Positions 8,402 through 17,811 are shown, counted from the first letter of the stretch. The stretch: 64,000 bases of DNA from Pseudomonas cichorii (GCF_018343775.1 NZ_CP074349.1:3772001-3836000); one strand, 5' to 3'. Numbers and translations: made by a program. Notes: a model not told the origin generated them from the sequence alone.

Positions 8402-9627
8402 TCAAGATTCCTGCGTAACACTAACAAGGCGATATCATCCGGCATCTCCCCTAGCGTAGCCAATTCAAAAACCTCCTGCAGTCCTTCCAGGCTTCCACCA
8501 GCAGTCTTCACCATTTGCGGCAAGACCGCTTCCTTTTCCTTGAGTGTATCACCGGGCAGAAGATCCAGTATGCCATCAGACAGCATCGTCAGACTGAAGG
8601 ACTCGGGCAGTTCCAGTTCATGGTCCTGATAGGTCGCTTCGTTGAACAGCCCGACGGGAAGACCGCGACCCTGTAGATAGTGTGCTTCCCCGTCTGCAAA
8701 CAGCACAGGTAGCGGCAGATGGCCACCGACGGCATAGGTCAGGATGCCGGTGTCTTCGTCGATAACCCCACCGACCATGGTCACGTGCTTGCCCAGCTTG
8801 CAGCTGATGAGGCCACGGTTGATGTGCGACAGCACGTCCGACGGCTTGAACTCAGGCAATGTGCCGCCGCGCTTGGACTCGAACAGCAGGCGCGTGGTCA
8901 TGAACTTCAACAGCACCGTAATGAAAGCTGAAGACGCACCATGGCCCGAAACGTCAGCCAGATAGAACGCCACGCGCCGCTCATCGACACGGAAATAGTC
9001 CACGAAGTCGCCGGACAGATACAGTGACGGGATGATCTGGTGAGCGAACTGGAACTCGTCGATAGCCCAAGGCGTGGTCGGTAGCATGTTCATCTGCACC
9101 TGACGACCGGCATCCTGGTCTTCCTGCAGCAGATGAAGGCTCGCCTCCAGCTCGCGGTTGGCCGTTTCGAGCTTCTCGCGGTAGTTCTGGTTTTCCTGAA
9201 GCAGGCGGGCACGGTCCAGTGCGCGGTGCACGGAATGTTCGAGAACGGCGAGGTCTTCAAGCGGCTTGATCAGGTAGTCGGCAGCGCCAAGGCGCAAGGC
9301 CTCGACCGCATCGCTCATGACGCCCGCACCGGAAACGACAATGACCGGGGTCTGTGGAGAAAGCCCCGTCACCTGACGAATCAGCTCAAGACCTCCCATC
9401 TGGGGCATGCGCAGATCGCAAATGACCAGATCGGGCTTTTGCTGCTCGAATGTCTGTATTCCCTGCAGGCCATTACTCGCCTGGAGGACACTGAAGCCAC
9501 TATCTTCCAGATAGGCGGCGAGACTCGCACGCACTACGTCGTCGTCATCGATAATCAGCAGTGTGGCACTGGTTTTTGGCATGTGGGCAAACGGCGCCAG
9601 ATGAGGTTGTGTAGGCGGCCCGGACAT
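8398..9627 (-). CDS. rssB: Response regulator with PP2C-like phosphatase domain (RssB)
   Basis: Receiver domain (ATLLIIDDDDVVR; Asp in LVICDLRMPQMGG; Lys in DYLIKPLEDL) followed by a coiled linker and a SpoIIE/PP2C phosphatase domain with metal-binding motifs ADVSGHGASSAF and LSDGILDLLPGD. In E. coli, RssB delivers RpoS to ClpXP and its phosphatase fold is inactive; here the acidic metal ligands look intact, as reported for Pseudomonas RssB, suggesting real Ser/Thr phosphatase activity on the STAS protein. Start: 9627 has AGGT eight bases upstream; Met at 9582 gives 394 residues, which I recall as the usual length. Operon with rssC. Confidence 0.92.
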   Translation of the reverse strand: MSGPPTQPHLAPFAHMPKTSATLLIIDDDDVVRASLAAYLEDSGFSVLQASNGLQGIQTFEQQKPDLVICDLRMPQMGGLELIRQVTGLSPQTPVIVVSGAGVMSDAVEALRLGAADYLIKPLEDLAVLEHSVHRALDRARLLQENQNYREKLETANRELEASLHLLQEDQDAGRQVQMNMLPTTPWAIDEFQFAHQIIPSLYLSGDFVDYFRVDERRVAFYLADVSGHGASSAFITVLLKFMTTRLLFESKRGGTLPEFKPSDVLSHINRGLISCKLGKHVTMVGGVIDEDTGILTYAVGGHLPLPVLFADGEAHYLQGRGLPVGLFNEATYQDHELELPESFSLTMLSDGILDLLPGDTLKEKEAVLPQMVKTAGGSLEGLQEVFELATLGEMPDDIALLVLRRNLE

Positions 9628-9847
9628 GCCGGTACCTGCTTACTGGATTCGCTTCTAGCCTCTCTGCAACGGCAGGTCCGCACTCGGACCGGCAATCAGG
9701 TTTCAGAGGTGCCCTTCAAGGCGCAGACGGTACTCCCATCCGACGGGCGTTTCAAGCGTACGACCCTGCTCACTTTACGTCTTTACATCGCAAATCGCCG
9801 GGAGTTATAAGAACCTACTAATCAGCAACCAAAACGAAGGGCTAGAC

Positions 9848-10147
9848 ATGGGTCAAAATGATCGCAGCTACGAGGAGAAACGCGACTACATTCGCATGCG
9901 TATCGATGCAGATATCAACCTGCTCCATGCAGGTCAGGTAATTCCAGCCGTCTGCATCGACCTTTCCAGCACCGGAATGCAGGTCGAGGCACCGCGTTCC
10001 TTCAAGATCGGAGACAAACTCAGCGTCAGCATAGACTCTGACCACCCGGCACTCTCGGGACTGTCCGCCCAGACAGAAGTCGTCTGGCTGACAGATATCG
10101 AAGGCGGCGGGCAAAAGCTGGGACTTTCCATCATTTCGATGAATTGA
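9848..10147 (+). CDS. Small PilZ-domain protein
   Basis: 99 residues, essentially a lone PilZ domain, the c-di-GMP receptor fold. The N-terminal arginine motif is KRDYIRMRID and the downstream D/NxSxxG motif is DLSSTGMQVE. Both are close to consensus, so c-di-GMP binding is plausible. AAGGG precedes the ATG by about seven bases. It is transcribed away from rssB and converges with mlaA. Pseudomonas relatives keep it at the same place, between rssB and mlaA. The output partner is unknown. Confidence 0.9.
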   Translation: MGQNDRSYEEKRDYIRMRIDADINLLHAGQVIPAVCIDLSSTGMQVEAPRSFKIGDKLSVSIDSDHPALSGLSAQTEVVWLTDIEGGGQKLGLSIISMN

Positions 10148-10175
10148 TTGCACCATCGCGTCCCGAAAAAGAAAA

Positions 10176-10195
10176 AAGGCGACCAAGGTCGCCTT
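10176..10195 (-). terminator. Terminator downstream of mlaA
   Basis: AAGGCGACC/GGTCGCCTT stem with a two-base loop. On the minus strand it is followed by TTTTTTC, so it mainly ends mlaA transcription. It also lies 28 bases after the PilZ stop and may act on that transcript. Confidence 0.8.
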
Positions 10196-10223
10196 CATTC
10201 ATCAGGTCAACATTGAGTAACGA

Positions 10224-10925
10224 TTAAAAATCGTCTTCGACCTGACCATCCTTGACCTTGAATTCGCGGTTCTGCAAATAGGCATTGCGGATGAAGGTGT
10301 ATTTGTCACCGCTCACCATGCGCTCTGCCGACAGCAGGCTGGCGCGCATATCGATCAGGTCCGCAGCGCGCAGGCTATTGCGGGTTGGCACATGGTCGAT
10401 GTAACGGTACGGTTCGGTGTAGGTATCCGGGTATTTGGCAATGGCATCACGCACAGTGCTCGGGCCGAACAGCGGCAGCACAACGTAAGGGCCACTGCTT
10501 ACACCCCAGTACCCGAGGGTCTGGCCGAAATCCTCATCGTTGCGCTGCAAGCCCATGTGGGTGCCGACGTCGATGACGCCCAGCAGACCGAACGTGGTGT
10601 TGACGATAAGACGCGCAGTATCGACACCGGCAGCCTCAGGCTTGGCCTGCAGGATGTTGTTGGCCAGATTGCCCACATCGCCGATGTTGTTGAAAAAGTT
10701 GTGTACGCCGTCTTCGACGAATTGCGGAGCTATGTATTGATAGCCCTGCGCAATAGGCTTGAGGGTGTAGGTGTCGAGGGTGTCGTTGAAACGGAAAATG
10801 ACGCGATTGACACTCTCCCAAGGATCTTCTTCGGCCGCCTGTGCCGCCATCGGAACGAAGGCAACTCCCACACATACACACAACCGAGCCAGACGCCCGG
10901 CAAAGCCTGCACCGATCACGGGCAT
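10224..10925 (-). CDS. mlaA: Outer-membrane lipid asymmetry protein MlaA (VacJ)
   Basis: 233 residues, full length. MlaA removes phospholipids from the outer leaflet of the outer membrane and passes them to MlaC. The N-terminus is a cleavable signal (hydrophobic LARLCVCVGVAFVPMAA, cleavage probably after AQA), then EEDPWESVNRVIFRFNDTLD, the family hallmark, and GLLGVIDVGTHMGL and LPLFGPSTVRDAI. E. coli MlaA is a lipoprotein, but no Cys sits at the cleavage site here; the only nearby Cys residues are inside the hydrophobic core. It may therefore be released or held through OmpC-like porins rather than by an acyl anchor. A terminator follows. Confidence 0.94.
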   Translation of the reverse strand: MPVIGAGFAGRLARLCVCVGVAFVPMAAQAAEEDPWESVNRVIFRFNDTLDTYTLKPIAQGYQYIAPQFVEDGVHNFFNNIGDVGNLANNILQAKPEAAGVDTARLIVNTTFGLLGVIDVGTHMGLQRNDEDFGQTLGYWGVSSGPYVVLPLFGPSTVRDAIAKYPDTYTEPYRYIDHVPTRNSLRAADLIDMRASLLSAERMVSGDKYTFIRNAYLQNREFKVKDGQVEDDF

Positions 10926-11066
10926 AGCTGAAACTCCTGATCAAGATGATGACGCGCGACTGCGAGCCCATACGCAAGGATTGGCAGTATAAAGCGTTCC
11001 GCCAGAAATAAGTCAGTTCTGTCAGTCCGCCGACAGTTTAAACACAGTCACCGGACATTCATCCGA

Positions 11067-11720
11067 ATGTCACAAAAGCCCGGTAGCGTTCATGAATATT
11101 TCAGAGACATTACCATGCTCGCGCCGGTTGCCAACTCCCTGCCTGACTTCCCTGCCCTGCTGTTCGGCCTCAGCGGCTGCCTGGTGGACTTTGGTGCGCA
11201 GGCAGGCATCAAGGCCCAGGAACCGGACTTCGCCCTCGCGACGCCCGGCGCCATCGACATTCTGCAAACCCTGAGCCGCCAGGGCATGCCTTGCGCCTGG
11301 ATCGATGAACTGCCCGAAAACCTGAGTCATGCACTGGCTGCGACTGTCAGCGAATGGGTCACGGCGGCTCCACGCCCGAACGCAAAATGGCCAGCTCCCG
11401 ACGCCTGCTGGCTGGCCCTGATGGCGCTGAAAGTGAATCAGCTTGAGGGTTGCGTGCTGATAAGCGGCGACCCGCGCCTGCTGCAATCGGGGCTGAATGC
11501 CGGACTCTGGACCATCGGCCTGGCATCCTGCGGGCCGTTGTGCGGCCTCTCCCCTGCGCAATGGCAAGCACTGAGCGACAGCGAACGCGAACAACGCCGC
11601 GCCCACGCCACCCTCAAGCTTTACGCTCAGGGCGTGCATTCGGTCATCGATCATCTGGGTGAGCTGGAGTCCTGCCTTGCTGATATCGCCCTTCGCCGCA
11701 GCAAGGGTGAAAAGCCCTGA
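11067..11720 (+). CDS. PhnX-like HAD-fold protein with degenerate active site
   Basis: 217 residues (201 if the Met at 11115 is used; neither start has a strong ribosome-binding site). The pattern follows phosphonoacetaldehyde hydrolase. An N-terminal LLFGLSGCLVDFG aligns with the FDWAGTTVDYG nucleophile loop, and CVLISGDPRLLQSGLNAGLWTIGL aligns with the KVGDTxxDxxEGxNAGMWTVGV region. The C-terminal GVHSVIDHLGELESCLADI also matches. The nucleophile and acid Asp residues are replaced (FGLSG), so classical HAD hydrolysis is unlikely. It could be a pseudo-enzyme. It sits between mlaA and the DUF4404 gene. Confidence 0.72.
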   Translation: MSQKPGSVHEYFRDITMLAPVANSLPDFPALLFGLSGCLVDFGAQAGIKAQEPDFALATPGAIDILQTLSRQGMPCAWIDELPENLSHALAATVSEWVTAAPRPNAKWPAPDACWLALMALKVNQLEGCVLISGDPRLLQSGLNAGLWTIGLASCGPLCGLSPAQWQALSDSEREQRRAHATLKLYAQGVHSVIDHLGELESCLADIALRRSKGEKP

Positions 11721-11826
11721 TACACATCATGCAGGCAAGTCCTGAGTGGATTAGTCTTAATGCATCACGGACCTTTCGCTCAATGCGAGAGTCCATGAAG
11801 CAGACTTATCAACAAAGGAGCACGCC

Positions 11827-12090
11827 ATGCCTGCCCGCGAACTGCAAGAACAACTCAATACCCTGCGCGAGCAACTGGAGCACAATCCGCCGTTGTCCGA
11901 AGCCGAGCGTGACAATCTCCGTGAGCTGATGGAACAGATTGAAACAAAGATCCAGCTGGAAAGCATGACTCAGGACGCCAGCCTGGCCGATGGCGTCAAT
12001 CTCGCGGTAGAACGCTTCGAGCTGGAGCATCCTGCCATTGCCGGGACCCTGCGCAATATCGTGCAGACCCTGGGCAACATCGGGATCTGA
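11827..12090 (+). CDS. DUF4404 family small protein
   Basis: 87 residues, acidic and almost entirely helical. It has heptad-like stretches (LQEQLNTLREQLEHNPPLSE, then LRELMEQIETKIQLE) and ends LRNIVQTLGNIGI, typical of DUF4404. AAGGAG lies just upstream of the ATG. A bidirectional terminator separates it from convergent queF. The family is conserved in pseudomonads next to queF but has no assigned function that I can support. Confidence 0.85.
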   Translation: MPARELQEQLNTLREQLEHNPPLSEAERDNLRELMEQIETKIQLESMTQDASLADGVNLAVERFELEHPAIAGTLRNIVQTLGNIGI

Positions 12091-12104
12091 CTGCGTGTAC
12101 AAAA

Positions 12105-12126
12105 AAGCCCGTCAAATGACGGGCTT
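12105..12126. terminator. Bidirectional terminator between DUF4404 gene and queF
   Basis: AAGCCCGTC/GACGGGCTT stem with an AAAT loop. A tracts precede it, giving a T tail on the minus strand for queF; TTCTCT follows on the plus strand. Confidence 0.85.
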
Positions 12127-12132
12127 CTCTGC

Positions 12133-12963
12133 TTACTGGCGCGCCAGTCGACGGTTATCGACCTGCAACGTTTCAGTACTGCGATACGGATTGATATCCA
12201 GCCCGCCACGGCGCACATAGCGCGCATAAACCGTCAGCCGCTCAGGCTTGAGCAAACGCTGCAGGTCGAGAAAGATCCGCTCCACGCATTGCTCATGGAA
12301 GTCCGAATGCTGGCGGAAGCTGACGATGTAAGCCAGCAGGCTCGCATGATCCAGCGCCGCACCACGGTACTCCACTACCACACTGCCCCAGTCAGGCTGG
12401 CTGGTCACGGGACAGTTGGACTTGAGCAAGTGACTGTGCAGGCTCTCCTCGATGACACGGGAATCGTCGCAGCGCAGCAACTCGGGTTGCGGATGGTCAT
12501 AGCTGTCGATGCTGACATCCAGATCGTCGATACAGGCTCCCGGCAAGCTGGCCACACCTTCGCTCTCGATCTCGGCCAGACGGCTGATACGCACACCTAC
12601 AGGCTTGCCCGCCGCTGCCGACAGGTCCTTTTCAAGGGTCGCCTGCAACTGCTCAGTGCTCTCGAAGGAGGTCTGGTTCAGCGAGTTGAGGTAGAGCTTG
12701 AAGGACTTGGACTCGATGATATTGGGCGAGTCAGCCGGGATGCTGAACTCGGCAATGGCCACCACCGGCTTGCCCGACGGTAGTAGCCAGGACAGCTCAT
12801 AGCAATTCCAGAAATCAACACCCTGATAAGGCAACGTCTGAGCCGTCAGCCCCAGCTCGGCCCACTTCGCAGCGCGCGGAATCGGGAACAACAGGGATGG
12901 CGTGTAGGTGGCGATGTACTCACTGGACTTGCCCAGCGGAGAGTGTTCGGCTGCGGGATGCAT
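12133..12963 (-). CDS. queF: NADPH-dependent 7-cyano-7-deazaguanine reductase
   Basis: 276 residues, the long (YqcD-type) QueF with two T-fold halves. It reduces the nitrile preQ0 to the amine preQ1 in queuosine biosynthesis for tRNA wobble position 34. The catalytic Cys184 is in [18 protein letters not shown]; the NADPH-binding [15 protein letters not shown] motif is in the N-terminal half. The C-terminus [16 protein letters not shown] is typical. No preQ1 riboswitch could be recognised in the 120 bases upstream. Monocistronic, convergent with the DUF4404 gene. Confidence 0.97.
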   Translation of the reverse strand: MHPAAEHSPLGKSSEYIATYTPSLLFPIPRAAKWAELGLTAQTLPYQGVDFWNCYELSWLLPSGKPVVAIAEFSIPADSPNIIESKSFKLYLNSLNQTSFESTEQLQATLEKDLSAAAGKPVGVRISRLAEIESEGVASLPGACIDDLDVSIDSYDHPQPELLRCDDSRVIEESLHSHLLKSNCPVTSQPDWGSVVVEYRGAALDHASLLAYIVSFRQHSDFHEQCVERIFLDLQRLLKPERLTVYARYVRRGGLDINPYRSTETLQVDNRRLARQ

Positions 12964-13054
12964 GGCAATACCTGGAATCTCATGAATTAACCCGGCAAGT
13001 TTATAGGGTTTGCACCGGGCTTTCAGCTTTGACGCCTGCGCGCACTGTGACGCC

Positions 13055-13082
13055 CGTGCAGCAATGAATTCATTGCTGCACG
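13055..13082. repeat. Perfect 28-base palindrome downstream of lolE
   Basis: Bases 13055-13068 are exactly complementary to 13069-13082, with GAATTC at the centre. It lies 8 bases beyond the lolE stop on its transcript strand and can form a loop-less cruciform or RNA hairpin. No T tract follows. The AATGAATTCATT core resembles the Pseudomonas REP-type cores at 5533 and 36481, so it may be a derivative of those repeats or a processing/termination hairpin for lolE mRNA. Confidence 0.7.
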
Positions 13083-13089
13083 GTATCGG

Positions 13090-14334
13090 TCATTCGTACC
13101 GCAGTGCATGAGCCGGCTGCACCTGGGCGGCGCGCCATGCGGGGTAGATGGTTGCCAGGAAACTCAGGATGAAACCGGCACTGCAGATCAGCACCACGTC
13201 ACCACCCTGCAACTCCGAAGGCAGGTTGCTGATGAAATACACATCGGAACTGAAGACGTGCTGGCCGCTGACCCGCTCGAACCAGCCCACCAGACTGCTG
13301 ACGTTCAGCGCAGCAATCACGCCCAGCACGCCGCCGATCAGGGTGCCGACGATACCGATCACCGTGCCCTGAACCATGAAGATCGCCATGATCTGACGCG
13401 GCGTGGCACCGATGGTGCGCAGGATGGCGATATCCGCGCCCTTGTCGTTCACCACCATGATCAGGGTCGCAATGATGTTGAACGCCGCCACGGCGACGAT
13501 CATCAGCAGCAACAGGCCGATCATGGTCTTTTCCATTTTCATCGCACTGAACAGGCTGCCCTGGGTGTGGGTCCAGTCATCGGCACGATAATCGGCGCCC
13601 AGGCTCGAAGCGATGGCAGTGGAAACCTGCGGCGCCTTGTACAGATCCTTCAACGCCAGGCGCACGCCCTGCACCTGATCGGGCTGCCAGCGTTGCATCT
13701 GCGCGGCGTCGGCAATGTTGATCAGCGCCATGGAGCCATCCAGTTCGGCTCCCACCTTGAACACGCCTACTACGGTCAGGCGTTGCATGCGCGGCGTGAT
13801 ACCGCCCGGTGCGCTGCTGACTTCAGGCACGATCAGGGTCAGCTTGTCGCCCACGCTCAAGCGAAAGCGACGAGCCGTGATCTCGCCCAGCACCACGCCG
13901 AACTCACCCGGCTTCAGGTCCTGCAGGTTGCCGCGAATGATGTGCCTGGTCACGATGGAAACCTGATGCTCAAGCGCAGGATCGATACCGCTGACCTGGA
14001 TCGGCTGCATGGAGCCCTTATAGGACAGCATGCCTTCCATCTCGGTGATTGGCACGGCTGCCGTGACTTCCGGGTTCTTCAGGGACGCTTCTGCCAGGGA
14101 TTTCCAGTCATCCACCGGCTTGACGCCAGCGATCATCGCATGGGGCACCATGCCGAGGATCCGTGAACTCATTTCACGCTGGAAACCGTTCATGACCGAC
14201 AACACCACGATCATCGCCAGCACGCCCAGCGCCAGACCGATCATCGAGGTCATCGAGATGAACGAGATAAAGCTTTTACGACGCTTTGCGCGGGTATAGC
14301 GCGCGCCGATGAAAATGGATAACGGTCTGAACAT
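13090..14334 (-). CDS. lolE: Lipoprotein-releasing ABC transporter permease LolE
   Basis: 414 residues from [20 protein letters not shown]. One N-terminal membrane segment (MTSMIGLALGVLAMIVVLSV), a large periplasmic MacB-like domain, then three C-terminal segments ([20 protein letters not shown] onward). With LolC and LolD it extracts outer-membrane lipoproteins from the inner membrane and hands them to LolA. It is last in a lolC-lolD-lolE operon and is clearly paralogous to the LolC encoded at 15089. An open frame extends to 14397, but the family start is the ATG at 14334. Which permease is called C and which E follows gene order only. Confidence 0.94.
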   Translation of the reverse strand: MFRPLSIFIGARYTRAKRRKSFISFISMTSMIGLALGVLAMIVVLSVMNGFQREMSSRILGMVPHAMIAGVKPVDDWKSLAEASLKNPEVTAAVPITEMEGMLSYKGSMQPIQVSGIDPALEHQVSIVTRHIIRGNLQDLKPGEFGVVLGEITARRFRLSVGDKLTLIVPEVSSAPGGITPRMQRLTVVGVFKVGAELDGSMALINIADAAQMQRWQPDQVQGVRLALKDLYKAPQVSTAIASSLGADYRADDWTHTQGSLFSAMKMEKTMIGLLLLMIVAVAAFNIIATLIMVVNDKGADIAILRTIGATPRQIMAIFMVQGTVIGIVGTLIGGVLGVIAALNVSSLVGWFERVSGQHVFSSDVYFISNLPSELQGGDVVLICSAGFILSFLATIYPAWRAAQVQPAHALRYE

Positions 14335-14397
14335 TCGCGGAGCACCGTAGAAAAAGGTAAAGACCCCGACGCGATGACTTGCGCCGGGGCGGGTCAA

Positions 14398-15096
14398 TCA
14401 GCCAGCGACCAGGCGACCGTCTTCCAGGCGCAGGATGCGGTCCATCTGCCGTGCCAGGTTCATATCGTGGGTCACCACCAGAAACGCAGTACGCGACGAA
14501 GTGCTCAGCTCACGCATCAGGTCCTGAATACCCTGGGCCGTGTGATGATCGAGGTTACCGGTGGGTTCATCGAGCATCACCAGCCCTGGCTGGTTGACCA
14601 GCGCACGGGCAATCGCCACACGCTGACGCTCACCGCCGGACAACTCCGATGGCTTGTGCGCCAGCCGATGCCCCAGACCTACACGTTCCAGCAAAGCCGT
14701 GGCACGCTGGCGCGCTTCGGGAATCGGTGTGCTGCCGATCAGCAGCGGCATGCAGACGTTCTCCAGCGCGGTGAACTCGGGCAACAGGTGGTGGAACTGG
14801 TAGACGAAACCCAGCGCCCGGTTACGCAGCAGGCCACGGGCCTTTTCATTCAGCGCCGACAGCTCTTCCCCGGCCAGCCAGACGCTGCCCTCGGTAGGTG
14901 TATCCAGGCCACCAAGCAGGTTGAGCAAGGTACTTTTGCCCGAGCCCGAACTGCCGACAATCGCCACACGCTCACCCGGATGCAACTCAAGCTGCAGGCC
15001 GGACAGCACCACGACAGACTCCGGACCTTCCTCGTAGGACTTACCCAGGTTGCGGCAACTCAATACAGCTTTATCTAACATGCCCGACTCACTCAT
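14398..15096 (-). CDS. lolD: Lipoprotein-releasing ABC transporter ATP-binding protein LolD
   Basis: 232 residues, a single ABC ATPase. Walker [18 protein letters not shown]-loop region [18 protein letters not shown] (LolD/MacB type), signature [15 protein letters not shown], Walker [13 protein letters not shown] and H-loop VVTHD are all present. The ATG at 15096 is chosen because GGAGG lies nine bases upstream; it overlaps the end of lolC by eight bases, indicating coupled translation. It supplies the energy for LolCE-mediated lipoprotein release at the cytoplasmic face. Confidence 0.96.
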   Translation of the reverse strand: MSESGMLDKAVLSCRNLGKSYEEGPESVVVLSGLQLELHPGERVAIVGSSGSGKSTLLNLLGGLDTPTEGSVWLAGEELSALNEKARGLLRNRALGFVYQFHHLLPEFTALENVCMPLLIGSTPIPEARQRATALLERVGLGHRLAHKPSELSGGERQRVAIARALVNQPGLVMLDEPTGNLDHHTAQGIQDLMRELSTSSRTAFLVVTHDMNLARQMDRILRLEDGRLVAG

Positions 15097-16339
15097 AACG
15101 TAACGCCTCCGCAGGCTGGGTGCGCGCCGCACGCCAGGCTGGATACAGGGTGGCGAGGAAACTCAGGGCCAACGCAGCACCGCAGACCTGGAACACATCC
15201 TGGGCCATCAGTTGCGAAGGCAGATAATCGATGAAGTACACGTCGGCGTTGAGGAACTTGTGGCCCATCAGGCCTTCAAGCGCCGAAATCGCCGAGCTGA
15301 CATTGAGCGCCGCCACAATACCCACCGCCGCGCCGATCAGCGTACCGACCACACCGATCACAGAGCCCTGCACCATGAAGATGGCCATGATCTGTCTCGG
15401 GGTCGCGCCCAGGGTGCGCAGGATGGCGATATCGCCTTTCTTGTCGTTGACCACCATGACCAGCGTAGAAATGATGTTGAACGCCGCCACCGCAACGATC
15501 AGCAGCAACAGCAGGCCGATCATGGCTTTTTCCATACGGATCGCCTGATACAGGTTGCCGTGGGTGCGGGTCCAGTCGCGGGAGTAGAAGTTGTTCTCGC
15601 CCAGCTTCTGGGCAATTTCCCATGACGTGCGGGGAGCAGCGAACAAGTCATCGAACTTCAGGCGCAGGCCCTGGACCTGATCCGGCTTCCAGCGATGCAG
15701 ACGCCCCAGATCCTCGAGGTTGGTCAGGCCCAGATAGCCGTCCAGCTCACCGGCGCCGACGTGAAAAATGCCGACCACTTCAAAACGCTTCATGCGCGGA
15801 AACATGCCCGCAGGCGTGACCGTGACTTCTGGAGCAACGAAGGTCAGCTTGTCGCCAATGCCGACACCCAGCTTGGTGGCGGCCTTGTCGCCGATCACGA
15901 TGCCGAAACTGCCGGGCGCAAGGCTGTCGAGCTTCCCCTGTTTCACAAAGTTGTCGATGATCGAAACCTTGCGCTCCTGAGTCGGGTCAATACCGTTAAG
16001 CAGCACCTTCTGGACCTTGCCGTCGTTGGTCAGCAAACCCTGCATCTGGGTGAATGGCGCAACCGCCAGCACCTGCGGGTTTTCCTGGACTTTGGCAGCC
16101 AGGCCCTGCCAGCTGGCAATGGGCTCGCCCGATTCGATGGTGGCGTGAGGCACCATGCCCAGCACGCGGGTGCGCATTTCGTGATCGAAACCATTCATGA
16201 CCGATAACACGACTATCATCACCACTACGCCCAGGGCGAGGCCGATGATGGACGTCAGGGAGATGAAGGAAACAAAATGATTACGTCGTTTCGCACGGGT
16301 GTAGCGCGTGCCGATAAATACAAAAAGAGGTCTGAACAT
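15089..16339 (-). CDS. lolC: Lipoprotein-releasing ABC transporter permease LolC
   Basis: 416 residues from [20 protein letters not shown]; the open frame extends to 16501 but lacks family similarity there. Topology matches the FtsX/LolCE class: one N-terminal membrane segment ([20 protein letters not shown]), periplasmic domain, three C-terminal segments. It is the first gene of lolCDE and shares its N-terminal motif, periplasmic core and [20 protein letters not shown] coupling-helix region with LolE. It is divergent from the downstream-reading PilZ gene at 16441, with 101 bases between the starts. Confidence 0.94.
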   Translation of the reverse strand: MFRPLFVFIGTRYTRAKRRNHFVSFISLTSIIGLALGVVVMIVVLSVMNGFDHEMRTRVLGMVPHATIESGEPIASWQGLAAKVQENPQVLAVAPFTQMQGLLTNDGKVQKVLLNGIDPTQERKVSIIDNFVKQGKLDSLAPGSFGIVIGDKAATKLGVGIGDKLTFVAPEVTVTPAGMFPRMKRFEVVGIFHVGAGELDGYLGLTNLEDLGRLHRWKPDQVQGLRLKFDDLFAAPRTSWEIAQKLGENNFYSRDWTRTHGNLYQAIRMEKAMIGLLLLLIVAVAAFNIISTLVMVVNDKKGDIAILRTLGATPRQIMAIFMVQGSVIGVVGTLIGAAVGIVAALNVSSAISALEGLMGHKFLNADVYFIDYLPSQLMAQDVFQVCGAALALSFLATLYPAWRAARTQPAEALRYE

Positions 16340-16440
16340 GTAGGAATTGTTCGCAGGAATGGGGTCGTCCGTGTGGCGGGCCTTGACGTGCAGCTTTACA
16401 CTCGAAACTCTCTGACCACAGCAGCTACCATGGGTTCGCC

Positions 16441-17028
16441 ATGTCGACACTAGATGAAGAAGAACGCCGCGAATACTACCGTATCGAAGACAGCGTCGCA
16501 CTGGAAATTAACCCCCTGTCTCAGGCCGACCAGGCCAGTCAGGAAGCCATGCGCGACACGTCGGTCCTGTTCGATCTGCTCAGCGAACTGCATGTCAGCG
16601 AGTTCGAATCCCAGCACCTGCTGCGTCAGCTCGACGAGCGTGACCGGGTGCTCAACAGCTTTCTCAAGTCGCTGAACAAGCGTATCGACCTGCTGGGCCG
16701 GGTTGTTGCCCATACCGCGCTGGGCAAGCTTGGCGCACCGCAGCCGGTAAAGCTTTCCGAAGGTGGCCTGCTGTTCACCTCAAACCAGAGCTACACCCTC
16801 GGCGAAAAACTGTCGATCAAGATGGTGCTGATGCCCCAGGCTTCAGGCCTGATGCTGAGCGCCACTGTCATTCACTGTAACACTCTGGAAAACGGCGAAT
16901 TCGATGTAGGCACCGAATTCGTGGACCTGCCGGACGCCCAGCGCCAGTTGCTCGCACGCCATGTGCTGCAACGCCAGGCCCAGCAACGTCGTCAGGCGCT
17001 TGAACAAGGCAGCTTGCCCAAGGCCTGA
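16441..17028 (+). CDS. PilZ-domain protein
   Basis: 195 residues. It opens with EEERREYYRIEDSVALEI, the arginine-bearing loop of a PilZ-type c-di-GMP binding domain. A helical insert follows (about 30-95, including LLRQLDERDRVLNSFLKSLNKRID), then a beta-rich part with LSEGGLLFTSNQSYTLGEKLSIKMVL in place of the usual D/NxSxxG. The tail is helical and glutamine/arginine rich. The split architecture suggests a YcgR-like or atypical PilZ. It is divergent from lolC and upstream of the phosphodiesterase gene; the same order occurs in P. aeruginosa. Confidence 0.85.
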   Translation: MSTLDEEERREYYRIEDSVALEINPLSQADQASQEAMRDTSVLFDLLSELHVSEFESQHLLRQLDERDRVLNSFLKSLNKRIDLLGRVVAHTALGKLGAPQPVKLSEGGLLFTSNQSYTLGEKLSIKMVLMPQASGLMLSATVIHCNTLENGEFDVGTEFVDLPDAQRQLLARHVLQRQAQQRRQALEQGSLPKA

Positions 17029-17088
17029 GCCCGCTGCCTTGCACACATCACATTCATGTAATTGGCGCCTTCAAGGCCAGGAGTAATT

Positions 17089-17811
17089 GTGACGCTTATC
17101 TACGGCCACCGCGGCGCCAAGGGCGAAGCACCGGAAAACACCCTGACCAGCTTTCAGGAATGCCTCAAGCACGGCGTACGCCGTTGCGAACTGGATCTGC
17201 ATTTGTCTCGCGACGGGGAGCTGATGGTCATTCACGACCCGACCCTCAAGCGCACCACGGATCGGCGCGGCAAGGTCAACGAACATCTGGCCGCCGACCT
17301 TGTGACCTACGACGCTCGCAAGGGCGGCCCCGGCTGGGTTTCGCCCTGCCCGATCCCGCATCTGGAAGAACTGTTCGAGAAATGCGACTTCGAGCACTGG
17401 CAACTGGAAGTCAAAAGCGCTTCACGCAATCGCGCCGCCAATACCGTGCTGGCGATTCGTGAACTGGCTCAGCGCCATGGCTTGCTGGACAAGGTGACGA
17501 TCACCTCAAGCTCTCGGGAAGTGCTCCGCGCCGCCGTGGAGCTGACGCCGGACATCAGCCGTGGGCTGGTCGCCGAATACGCCTGGCTCGACCCGTTGAA
17601 GGTCGCCCAGAGCTACGGCTGCGAGATCCTGGCCTTGAACTGGACGCTGTGTACCCCGGAGCGTTTGCAGAAAGCGCAACGTCAGGGTTTGCATGTGTCG
17701 GTATGGACCGTCAACGAACCTGCGCTGATGCGCAGGCTCGCCGACTTCGGCGTAGACAGCCTGATTACAGACTTTCCCGGTTTGGCCAGCGCCACCCTCG
17801 AGAATCGCTGA
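17089..17811 (+). CDS. Glycerophosphodiester phosphodiesterase (GDPD family)
   Basis: 240 residues starting at GTG 17089, chosen because AGGAG lies five bases upstream; no signal peptide, so cytosolic (UgpQ-like). It hydrolyses glycerophosphodiesters to glycerol-3-phosphate and an alcohol. Visible motifs: YGHRGAKGEAPENT (catalytic His-Arg and Glu-Asn), ELDLHLSRDGELMVIHD (metal ligands and second His) and LEVKS. The C-terminus (VWTVNEPALMRRLADFGVDS, then ITDFP) is standard. It lies 60 bases after the PilZ gene and is convergent with sthA. Confidence 0.93.
   Translation: MTLIYGHRGAKGEAPENTLTSFQECLKHGVRRCELDLHLSRDGELMVIHDPTLKRTTDRRGKVNEHLAADLVTYDARKGGPGWVSPCPIPHLEELFEKCDFEHWQLEVKSASRNRAANTVLAIRELAQRHGLLDKVTITSSSREVLRAAVELTPDISRGLVAEYAWLDPLKVAQSYGCEILALNWTLCTPERLQKAQRQGLHVSVWTVNEPALMRRLADFGVDSLITDFPGLASATLENR

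Noticed and set aside
12964..13054. preQ1 riboswitch upstream of queF
   Set aside because: I looked for the compact H-type pseudoknot pattern and did not find a convincing one; the region appears to be an ordinary short leader.
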